Source of the DNA: CAYVQE01 sp964454005
Lineage (GTDB): Bacteria > Myxococcota > B64-G9
Assembly: GCA_964454005.1 (NCBI GenBank)
Contig: CAYVQE010000001.1
Coordinates: forward strand, 62,001 to 126,000
Direction of reading: 5' to 3'
Length of the DNA stretch: 64,000 nucleotides
The notes beneath the pieces were generated by a model that had not been told where the DNA came from, did no database searches, and worked only from the letters and a program-made list of their open reading frames with translations. This document shows, piece by piece, positions 51,948-58,881 of the stretch (positions are counted from its first letter, which is position 1; the number at the start of each line of letters is the position of its first letter). The position numbers and the translations under genes are program-made.

Positions 51948-54134
51948 CGCCCCGTTCCCAGCCGGATCCCTGGGCGTAGGCTGCTCCGGCGCCCGTCCGT
52001 CCGGCTCGCACCTGAACAGTTGCAGGTGGTCCCATTTGCCCCGGGCCTGGCAGCTGCCGGCCAGGTGATCGAGCAGGTCCTGGTTTGCGAAGTGGTCGGT
52101 GTAGACGAACCAGAAGGGCTCGCCGGTGTGGCGGCGCAAGTTTGCCAGGCTGAGTGACTTCCAGCCCGGACGCATCCTGGGCATGGACGTCAGGCTAAAA
52201 AGTCGCCTGCCCTGGTGGCGGCAGCTGATCGCGTCGGATTCGTCCCGGGAGCAGGTCCGATAGGCGGACAGCGGTTCGGGGAACAGGTAATAGAGCAGGA
52301 TGGTGTGGAGGCTGTTGGGATCGGTGATGACGGTGTCCGGTCCTCCGGCCGCTGCGACGGTCTCGGCCAGACGCTCGTAGAGGGCATGATCGTTCCTGTT
52401 GTAGATCGCCGGCAGGCTGCGATGGAATTCGGCCGCTTGGCCCGCGAGGGTGAGGCAGAGCGCGAACAGGCCCACCTTTCTCCAGACCGGGCCGATCCGG
52501 CTGACCGGGCCGGACGAAGCGCCCAGACCCAATCCACCGGCAACCACCAGCAGGGCAGCCAGCGGCAGGAGGTAGATCAGGTAGTAGGGCTTGAGCCTGA
52601 CGACGAACACACCCACCAGCACCACGCCGACCGCCATGCCCAGCAGGGCCAGGATCAGCAAGCCCTCTGGCCGCGAGCGCCGGAACAGGCACAGCCGGAC
52701 CGCGCCGGCGATGCCGAGCAGGCCCCACAGCATCCCGGCCAGGCCGGCCGGGGCGAGCAAGCCCATCAGCTCCGCCAGGAACTCGCCCGGCTGGCGGTCT
52801 CCCCATAGGTGCTGCGGGTACAGGCTGGCCACCTGGCGGGTTTCCTGGTCGCCCGCGAAGACCCGGAAGAAGTCGATCAAGGCCGGGACGGACAGCAGGG
52901 CGGCCACCGCGGCCGCTATCCAGACCCCCTTGAGTCGGGCCTGTCTGCCGTGGACGAGCAGAACCAGGGCGTGGGCACCAGCGATCAGCACGGCCATGTA
53001 GTAGCTGTAGAGCATGGCCGTCTCGGCCAGCACCAGGCCGGTCAGCACGCCCGGCGTTGGTGACCGCAGGCTGCGCACCAGCAGGTGCGACGACAACAGG
53101 GCAAGGGTCAAAAACAGCGTGACGTCGCTGACGTCCCGCGAGTGGAACAGGAACGGGACCGAAAGGCCGAGTAACCCGACCGCCACCAGGGCTCGCAGGC
53201 CGCCCAGTATGGGACGGCTGAACAGGAACAGGGCGACGGCCGTCGTCAGCGAGAACAAGACCGCCGGCAAGCGGGTGATCCACTCGGCGTGCCCGAAGCG
53301 CAGAAAGAAGTGCAGCACCACATAGAACAGCTGGGGGTGGCGCGCGTCGTCGTAGTGGTGGGCCAGGATGTCGCCCAGATCCAGGCTGGCGAAGAACACC
53401 CGTTGGGTGGCGTAGTCGCCGTCGAAGGGGATGTCCAAATGCAGCAGGCGGGCCGCGGCCATGGGCACCAGCATGGCCATCAGCAGCGGCCAGGGATGGC
53501 GATCGATCCAGGCCGCGGCTCGCTGCAGCGCCGGGGCGGTCCGGTCCAGCGACAGCAGGAGGGCCAGGAGCAGCCCGAACAGGCCGCCCGTCAGCATCCA
53601 GGACCACGGGATGGCCGAGAGGAGGTCATCGTCCTGCTGCCCCGGTCCCCGGGGGTGGCAAACGATCCATGGCGAACGTTCGAAGGCGCCGTCCACCGCC
53701 GCGGCCACCTGGAGCAAACCGCGGCGTTGCAGAGTGGTCAGGGCAACCGGTTCGGCGATGGGCGAGTAGCTGAACCACCGTCCGTGGTCAGGCCCAGCCT
53801 CTGCTTCCAGGTCCAGTAGGGCGATCCGGACCGTTTCCTCCGGGCCGGTCCTGAAAGCGATCACCAGGCGATCCCGATCGATGTCGGCCGACTGGAAGGT
53901 CCAGCCTTCGGGCGCGGCGCGGGCCAGTTCGCCGCGCTCGACCAGCGCGGAGACCACTTGGCCGGCGCTCGGTGGCAGGCAGCGAGGCCCGTCCGCGCGG
54001 GCCGCGCCCGCCAGCAGGAAGAGCGTGCCGACCGCGCAGGCCAGCAGCGAGACTCTGCCGCTCCCGCGGGTCGGACGAGAGCGCGGGCGGGCAAAGAAGC
54101 GGCAGAGCAGCGAGCGGTGCGCGCGGGAGGGCAT
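51828..54134 (-). CDS. GT39-like multi-pass membrane glycosyltransferase with exported N-terminal domain
   Basis: A 768-residue protein. A signal or anchor (LLACAVGTLFLLAGAARA) precedes about 130 exported-type residues, then many hydrophobic spans starting near SWMLTGGLFGLLLALLLSL. FDGDYATQRVFF and ARHPQLFYVVLHFFLRFGHAEWITRLPAVLFSL are of the kind found in PMT/ArnT-type enzymes (acidic residue after the first span, then H-P-x-L-F). A soluble C-terminal domain follows. The layout copies that of 12820-14850, so it may carry a related step. The far C-terminus (about 40 residues) overlaps the Cys-rich exported gene on the other strand and is low-complexity. Confidence 0.7.
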   Translation of the reverse strand: MPSRAHRSLLCRFFARPRSRPTRGSGRVSLLACAVGTLFLLAGAARADGPRCLPPSAGQVVSALVERGELARAAPEGWTFQSADIDRDRLVIAFRTGPEETVRIALLDLEAEAGPDHGRWFSYSPIAEPVALTTLQRRGLLQVAAAVDGAFERSPWIVCHPRGPGQQDDDLLSAIPWSWMLTGGLFGLLLALLLSLDRTAPALQRAAAWIDRHPWPLLMAMLVPMAAARLLHLDIPFDGDYATQRVFFASLDLGDILAHHYDDARHPQLFYVVLHFFLRFGHAEWITRLPAVLFSLTTAVALFLFSRPILGGLRALVAVGLLGLSVPFLFHSRDVSDVTLFLTLALLSSHLLVRSLRSPTPGVLTGLVLAETAMLYSYYMAVLIAGAHALVLLVHGRQARLKGVWIAAAVAALLSVPALIDFFRVFAGDQETRQVASLYPQHLWGDRQPGEFLAELMGLLAPAGLAGMLWGLLGIAGAVRLCLFRRSRPEGLLILALLGMAVGVVLVGVFVVRLKPYYLIYLLPLAALLVVAGGLGLGASSGPVSRIGPVWRKVGLFALCLTLAGQAAEFHRSLPAIYNRNDHALYERLAETVAAAGGPDTVITDPNSLHTILLYYLFPEPLSAYRTCSRDESDAISCRHQGRRLFSLTSMPRMRPGWKSLSLANLRRHTGEPFWFVYTDHFANQDLLDHLAGSCQARGKWDHLQLFRCEPDGRAPEQPTPRDPAGNGALPEAGQGQAAPAVEVEEPGGQDIMHQQSDFGAGPGTVPP

Positions 54135-54249
54135 CGCCGAGCATGGTAGCCGCCCGATTGGCGAGACTCAAGCACCAGCGAGAGCGTTGATATGGTCCAT
54201 GCCCCGGGGTGTTGTGGTACCCTGGGCGACGAGAGGAGACGTGTGGCCC

Positions 54250-56061
54250 ATGACCTCTGGCCCCAACCCCGACCCGGGCGCCCGCAGACGGGTGCTGCTG
54301 AAGGTCGGGTACGCCTGCAACAACAACTGCGCGTTCTGCCATTCCAGCCCGCACCGGGGGCAGGACTCCCCCACCCCGGCGCTGCTGTCCAAGATCGACG
54401 CCGCCCGGGGCCTGGGCGCCGGGGGGGTGGTGTTGTCGGGCGGCGAGCCAACCATCCGCAAGGACCTGCTCACCCTGGTCGAGGCCATCGCCCAGCGCGG
54501 CCTGCGTCCCGGATTGGTCACCAACGCCCGGGCCCTGGCCTACCCGGGCCTGGTGGACGCCCTGGCTGGGCACGGTTTGGATTATGTCTACCTGTCGCTC
54601 TGCGGGCCGGATGCCCGCACCCACGACCGACTGGTCCGGGCCGAAGCCTTCGAGCAGACCTTGCAGGCCCTGTCCCATCTAAGGGGAAAGGTAAAAGAAG
54701 TCACGGTCAACGTCGTCATCCTGGAGGCCAACCTGGATCGGCTGCCCCGGTTCGGCGATCTGCTCCAGGGGCTCGGTCCTCTGCGGTTGAAGCTCTCGTT
54801 GGTGGAGCCCGAAGGATCGGTCCTGGAAGACTTCGACGGCCTGGTGCCATCCCTTGCGCGGGCCTCCCGGGCGGTCCAGGGGGCGGTGGAGGCCATAGGG
54901 CGCGCTCACCCCGATCTGCCCCTGGCCGTGGACGGCTTCCCGCTCTGCATGCTGCCGGGCCTCGAATCCCTGGATGCCGGTTTGCGGGACGACGGAATCT
55001 TCGCCATGTCCGATGCCTTCGAGGCGGGCTTCTTCCCGGTGGACGACGCCCACCGCGGATTCGGCCGGCGTTGCGCCCGCTGCAGCCTGCGCAGGCGGTG
55101 TCGCGGGGTGTTCAAGACCTACCTGGACAAGCGCGGCGAAGTCGAGTTGGAGCCCGTGACCCGGGTGGTGTCCAACTCCTTCCAGATCGTCGCCCGCGGG
55201 CCCGGGGAGCGATTTCAGGTGACCGCCTGCCCGGTGCGGGCCGGACAGGCGCCGCCCCCGGATCCGGTGCGGGAATTGCTGGTCCAGTCCGGTCGCGGCC
55301 GGGCGGTACGGGCGGATGCTGGCACGCGCGACTTCTCGGACGAGAGCCTGCGCGTGGCGCTGCGGGACCGGGGCCAGGTCTACTTGCCGGCGCCCGATCT
55401 GGACCAGGCCACCGACTTCGCCAGCCAACTGGCGCGGCTCGAACTGGCGGCGACCTGCCGGCGCTGCCCGCGCCGCGGCGAGTGCGGCGGGTACTGGAGG
55501 CCGCTGGCCCGGCCGGCCTTCGAGGGTGCGAAGCGCCTGATCGACGAGCGGCTCGCCCGGCTGGCCGGGCGCGTGCTGGACGTGGGCTGCGGCGCGGCAC
55601 CCTACGCCGCCGCCCTAAAACCGGCTCTGCGGGCGGGGCGGCTCGAGTACGTGGGCATCGATCCCGACCTGCCCACCGCTCGGCTCAATCCCCCCAAGAC
55701 CCTGTTGCCCGAGCGGCTCGAATCGTTCCACTGGAGCGGGGAGCCCTTCGACGCCATCGTGGCCCTGCGCAGCCTCAACCACCTCCCGGATCCCCTCGAA
55801 GGCTTGCGCAAGATGGCCGCCCTTACCGAACCCGGGGGCCGAGTTCTCGTCGCCGAGGACGTCATCTTCGGCCTGGTTCGCACCGGCGCGCAAGCGGCCC
55901 GCATCGCCACCAGATCCGATCTGGCCTTCGAACACTACCTCAACCTGGATGCCGGGGAGGTCGTCGAACTCGCCGCCGACGCCGGGCTGAACTGCATCGA
56001 GCAGATCGGAGTCGAGCGAACGGGATGTACGCTGTGGGTGCTGGAACTCCGGCGGGTGTGA
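54250..56061 (+). CDS. radical SAM - methyltransferase fusion protein
   Basis: A 603-residue fusion. The N-terminal radical SAM domain has CNNNCAFC (23-30) and GGEPTIRKD, with FPLCMLPG and CARCSLRRRCRG as the shared four-Cys signature. A middle region follows with a second C-x2-C-x5-C-x-G set (CRRCPRRGECGG). The C-terminal third is a class I SAM-dependent methyltransferase with the nucleotide loop RVLDVGCGAAPY, VGIDPDL, and LRSLNHLPDPLEGL. One polypeptide would thus hold two SAM sites of different chemistry. GTG 54241 is a weaker start; ATG 54250 after GAGGAG is preferred. It converges on the HxsA-like gene with a three-base gap. Confidence 0.86.
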   Translation: MTSGPNPDPGARRRVLLKVGYACNNNCAFCHSSPHRGQDSPTPALLSKIDAARGLGAGGVVLSGGEPTIRKDLLTLVEAIAQRGLRPGLVTNARALAYPGLVDALAGHGLDYVYLSLCGPDARTHDRLVRAEAFEQTLQALSHLRGKVKEVTVNVVILEANLDRLPRFGDLLQGLGPLRLKLSLVEPEGSVLEDFDGLVPSLARASRAVQGAVEAIGRAHPDLPLAVDGFPLCMLPGLESLDAGLRDDGIFAMSDAFEAGFFPVDDAHRGFGRRCARCSLRRRCRGVFKTYLDKRGEVELEPVTRVVSNSFQIVARGPGERFQVTACPVRAGQAPPPDPVRELLVQSGRGRAVRADAGTRDFSDESLRVALRDRGQVYLPAPDLDQATDFASQLARLELAATCRRCPRRGECGGYWRPLARPAFEGAKRLIDERLARLAGRVLDVGCGAAPYAAALKPALRAGRLEYVGIDPDLPTARLNPPKTLLPERLESFHWSGEPFDAIVALRSLNHLPDPLEGLRKMAALTEPGGRVLVAEDVIFGLVRTGAQAARIATRSDLAFEHYLNLDAGEVVELAADAGLNCIEQIGVERTGCTLWVLELRRV

Positions 56062-56064
56062 GTG

Positions 56065-56451
56065 TTACCAGGAGCCGTGGGAGCCGTGGGAACCGTGGGA
56101 GCCGTGGGAACCGTGGGAACCATGGGAGCCGTGGGAACCGTGGGAACCGTGGGAACCGTGGGAACCGTGGGAACCGTGGGAACCGTGGGAACCATGGGAA
56201 CCGTGGGAACCGTGGGAGCAGTGGGTGAGTTCCTCGCGCTTCGGTAGCCTGCGGTGCGGATCCCGGGGCAGCTTGCCCTTGGGCACGGCTGCCTTGGCCT
56301 TGCCCGATGTGGCGACCGCAGCGCCGGCGCCCAGCAGCAGCAGCGCGGTTCCCGACGAAGCCAGCGCGTCTCGCCGTGTCAGCTTCTTCTCTTCCTCGGT
56401 CAGGAAGGTAGTCGCGTCCTGCTCAAGTTTCGGGAACTTGTCCTTGGACAT
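56065..56451 (-). CDS. hxsA: His-Xaa-Ser repeat peptide (HxsA-like RiPP precursor)
   Basis: A 128-residue precursor-like protein. The N-terminal half is charged, then TRRDALASSGTALLLLGAGAAV (residues 25-46) resembles a twin-arginine signal with an A-x-A-type site near KAKA. The end (78-128) is one Cys-Ser-His triplet, fifteen Gly-Ser-His triplets and a final Gly-Ser-Trp, giving a His-Gly-Ser (His-Xaa-Ser) array. In known HXS systems such repeats are the targets of radical SAM maturases HxsB and HxsC. A GGAGGAG ribosome site stands six bases before the ATG at 56451. The maturase gene lies 48 bases upstream on the same strand. Family assignment rests on the repeat and company. Confidence 0.8.
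   Translation of the reverse strand: MSKDKFPKLEQDATTFLTEEEKKLTRRDALASSGTALLLLGAGAAVATSGKAKAAVPKGKLPRDPHRRLPKREELTHCSHGSHGSHGSHGSHGSHGSHGSHGSHGSHGSHGSHGSHGSHGSHGSHGSW
56068..56220 (-). repeat. 9-bp tandem coding repeat (Gly-Ser-His array)
   Basis: Seventeen 9-base units, mostly GGAACCGTG on the plus strand with a few variants (GGAGCCGTG, GGAACCATG). Read on the minus strand each unit encodes Gly-Ser-His. Uniform period and near-identical units make length change by slipped replication likely. It is not a CRISPR array: there are no spacers. Confidence 0.95.
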
Positions 56452-56499
56452 GGCGCTCCTCCAGCTGCTGGATCCACTCCATACTAGCTGGCAGAATCC

Positions 56500-57990
56500 C
56501 TACTTGTCAAGCGGTCCGAGCCGCCGGTAGACGCTCGATCGATCGCGGCTCTCGGTCCATTTGCGGAAGATCTCTTCCACACCCGGCTGTTCGAGTCGTC
56601 TGAACAGGGTGTCGAACATCCCCTTCTGGATCAGGCAGCGGTCGTTTTCCGGGCAATGGGCCACCAGGTCGCCTTCCTGCACGTAGTTGTAGACCGGGCA
56701 CACGCCGCAGAAGGGCGCGTAGGCGCACTCCGCGCAGCCGGGCAGGCACTCCACGCAGGAGGCCACGCACAGCGAGCGCAGCGCCGGATGGCGGATGATG
56801 TCGGCGTAGCCGTCGCGCTTGACGTCGCCGATGCAGAACAGGTCGTCGCCCATGGCCCCGACCATACGGCCCTCGTCGCAGGTATAGACCCGCCCGTCGT
56901 GGTTGTAGGCCAGCTGGCCGATGCCGGCGCCGCAGGGTGAGCGCAGGTCCATGTAGTTCGGGTTGTCGTCGGTCAGGATGCGGGTCAGCATCAGGGAGGC
57001 CATCTTCTCCATGATCTCCACACCCTGGCGGTTCTGCTCGATGATGTGATCCAGCGCCCGGGTCCAGAACCGCAGAAACTCCTCGGCCGTGTACCCTTCG
57101 CGGGCCCAGATTTGCTTGCCCATGCCGAAGGGGTTGAGCGGCCTGAGGTGGACCACCTTGTAACCCAGGCGGATGTACTCGTCGACGATGGCCTCCGGCC
57201 GGTCGAGCGCTGCGCGCGATACGGTGGCCAGCGCATTGACATAGGCCAGGGACGGGTCCAGACCGCGGGCCTCGTAGGCGGCGTCGAAGGCTTCGATCTG
57301 CTGCAGCGTGATGGCATGGGAGCTGCGCTGGCCGAAGCGGCGGGCCCGGTCGTGCAACTCGGCGGGGCCGTCGATCGAGGTGCAGACCATGACGCCGTGC
57401 TCGACCAGGAAGTCGATCTGCTCCTGCGTCAGCGTGCTCAGGTTGCTGACCAGGCTGAGGTAGAGGCTGCGGCCTTCCAGGTCGGCGCGGTTGTAGGCAT
57501 CGCTGACCATGAACTCCAGCACGTCGAAGTTCAGCGCCGGCTCGCCGCCCTGGAACTCGATGGTCAGCTCGGGGCTGGGGCTGTCGAAGATCGCATCCAG
57601 CACCTTCTCGGCGGTCTCCAGGTCCATGTCGTACTGTTCGAGGTGCTCGGCCTTGCGGCTGGCGTGGCAGTAGACGCAGGCCTGGTTGCAACGCAGGGTG
57701 AGGATGACGATGTGCAGGTTGGGACCCATGTAGAGGTGGTCCGAGCGGCGCCGGATCTTGTCCATCACCATCTGCTCGGACTCCGGCTGGCGCACCATGC
57801 CCCGCTCGACCAGCAGCTGCTGGGCCGGATCGTCGGCGGCCAGGGTGCCGGCCATGAAGTCGCCGAAAGCGGCCCGATCCAGCCAGGCGTACTGGCCGGC
57901 GTCGTTGGTGACCAGAACCCTGTTGCCCATCACCCGCCAGCGCAGCGGCATCAGGCAGGTGTTGTGTACTTCCGGAAGCTTCGCGCTCAT
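56500..57990 (-). CDS. hxsB: His-Xaa-Ser system radical SAM maturase HxsB
   Basis: A 496-residue radical SAM/SPASM peptide maturase. The N-terminal 90 residues look like a short recognition domain. LTLRCNQACVYCHAS (cysteines 101, 105, 108) is the SAM site typical of HxsB, followed by EFQGGEPALNF. The SPASM part has SPCGAGIGQLAYNHDGRVYTCDEGRM and a Cys-rich end (CVECLPGCAECAYAPFCGVCPVYN). Length and sequence features fit HxsB well. It would install a radical-made modification in the Gly-Ser-His array encoded next. The start ATG at 57990 overlaps the stop of the small HxsD-like gene by four bases. Confidence 0.86.
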   Translation of the reverse strand: MSAKLPEVHNTCLMPLRWRVMGNRVLVTNDAGQYAWLDRAAFGDFMAGTLAADDPAQQLLVERGMVRQPESEQMVMDKIRRRSDHLYMGPNLHIVILTLRCNQACVYCHASRKAEHLEQYDMDLETAEKVLDAIFDSPSPELTIEFQGGEPALNFDVLEFMVSDAYNRADLEGRSLYLSLVSNLSTLTQEQIDFLVEHGVMVCTSIDGPAELHDRARRFGQRSSHAITLQQIEAFDAAYEARGLDPSLAYVNALATVSRAALDRPEAIVDEYIRLGYKVVHLRPLNPFGMGKQIWAREGYTAEEFLRFWTRALDHIIEQNRQGVEIMEKMASLMLTRILTDDNPNYMDLRSPCGAGIGQLAYNHDGRVYTCDEGRMVGAMGDDLFCIGDVKRDGYADIIRHPALRSLCVASCVECLPGCAECAYAPFCGVCPVYNYVQEGDLVAHCPENDRCLIQKGMFDTLFRRLEQPGVEEIFRKWTESRDRSSVYRRLGPLDK

Positions 57991-58295
57991 GATCGGGCCA
58001 CCAGGCTCAGGGCGTAGTTGGCGTACTCGTCGGCCAGCCGATCGACGGCTTCCGGGTCGGGATCGAAGAACGAGACCACCTGGTGCCGGCCTTCCTTGCG
58101 CACCTCGATGCGGGCCAGTGCGCCGAAGGCCTCGGCGGCCTGGACCAGAACCGGCTTGCGGTAGATGGTCGCATCGAGCAGCAAGGTCAGCGCCGCTTCC
58201 CGGTCCACCGACGCGGTCCGCCCGGCACCGGAGGAGGCAGCCGGCTTACGACCCTTACTCGTCTTCGCCTTGGTCTTCGCCTTGGTCGTCGCCAT
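57987..58295 (-). CDS. small HxsD-like protein (second copy)
   Basis: A 102-residue protein. The first about 35 residues are Lys/Ala-rich and disordered; the rest (LTLLLDATIYRKPVLVQAAEAFGAL...) resembles the HxsD pattern (Leu-x-x-D-x-x-x-Y, then an A-x-x-x-F helix, and L-x-x-E-x-x-N-Y-A near the end). HxsD is a small protein of unknown function found with HxsB/HxsC, possibly a precursor-binding partner. The start ATG 58295 gives a 41-base overlap with the previous gene, and ATGA links it to hxsB. Confidence 0.65.
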   Translation of the reverse strand: MATTKAKTKAKTSKGRKPAASSGAGRTASVDREAALTLLLDATIYRKPVLVQAAEAFGALARIEVRKEGRHQVVSFFDPDPEAVDRLADEYANYALSLVARS

Positions 58296-58716
58296 ACTTT
58301 TCCTCCCAGGGCACCGCGATGCCGAGCGGATCGTCAAGGTAGTCGAGGTCCCCCTCCCCTTCCGGCTGATCCGGTTCGGGCCCCATGGCCTCGACCGGCT
58401 CGGCCGACAGCAGAGCCCGGCCCACCAACACCTCGCGCAGACCGCTGGTCTGCTCGGCGACCTGGTGGCGCATCAGCTGCTGCAGCAACTCGTTGCTGAA
58501 CTCCTCGGCCAGCTGCTGCAACCCCTCCCCGGCTTGCCCGTCTTTGACCTTGAGGCGCACCTCGAGCTTGCCCCGGCCAGCCCGGGCCAGGCGTATGTAG
58601 CAGCGATCTGTGAAGCGGTAGGCGGCAGCGATCGACACCGATCGCGGGTAGACCTTCTCGTCCAGTGTGAGTTGAACCGCCCGGTCTGCATGGTCTTGGG
58701 TGCTTTCGATTTGCAC
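58255..58716 (-). CDS. hxsD: His-Xaa-Ser system protein HxsD-like
   Basis: A 153-residue protein, first of the minus-strand HXS operon. LTLDEKVYPRSVSIAAAYRFTDRCYIRL (residues about 16-43) matches the core of HxsD (a D-x-x-x-Y, then A-A-Y-x-F-T-D-R-C). ELLQQLMRHQVAEQT parallels the E-x-x-N-x-x-L-x-R helix. A C-terminal acidic tail (Glu/Asp/Pro-rich, about 45 residues) is an addition. The start is GTG 58716, with GGAGG about nine bases upstream. It is followed by the shorter HxsD-like gene and hxsB. Confidence 0.75.
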   Translation of the reverse strand: MQIESTQDHADRAVQLTLDEKVYPRSVSIAAAYRFTDRCYIRLARAGRGKLEVRLKVKDGQAGEGLQQLAEEFSNELLQQLMRHQVAEQTSGLREVLVGRALLSAEPVEAMGPEPDQPEGEGDLDYLDDPLGIAVPWEEKYGDDQGEDQGEDE

Positions 58717-58881
58717 GGGATCCTCGCCTCCCCCGATTCGTGATCGGGCGCGAAATCACGCCTCAAATTAGGGTGGACGCTCGCGGCTTGTCAAGCCAAC
58801 GCCGGCCGGATGACCGGATCGCCGGGGCCGGCCGGCAGCGGGTCCGGCGCCGGGTCTTGAAGCTCCCAAGGGAACTTTCGT

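Noticed and set aside
56068..56220. CRISPR array
   Set aside because: The units are a contiguous 9-base tandem repeat without spacers and encode Gly-Ser-His in frame.
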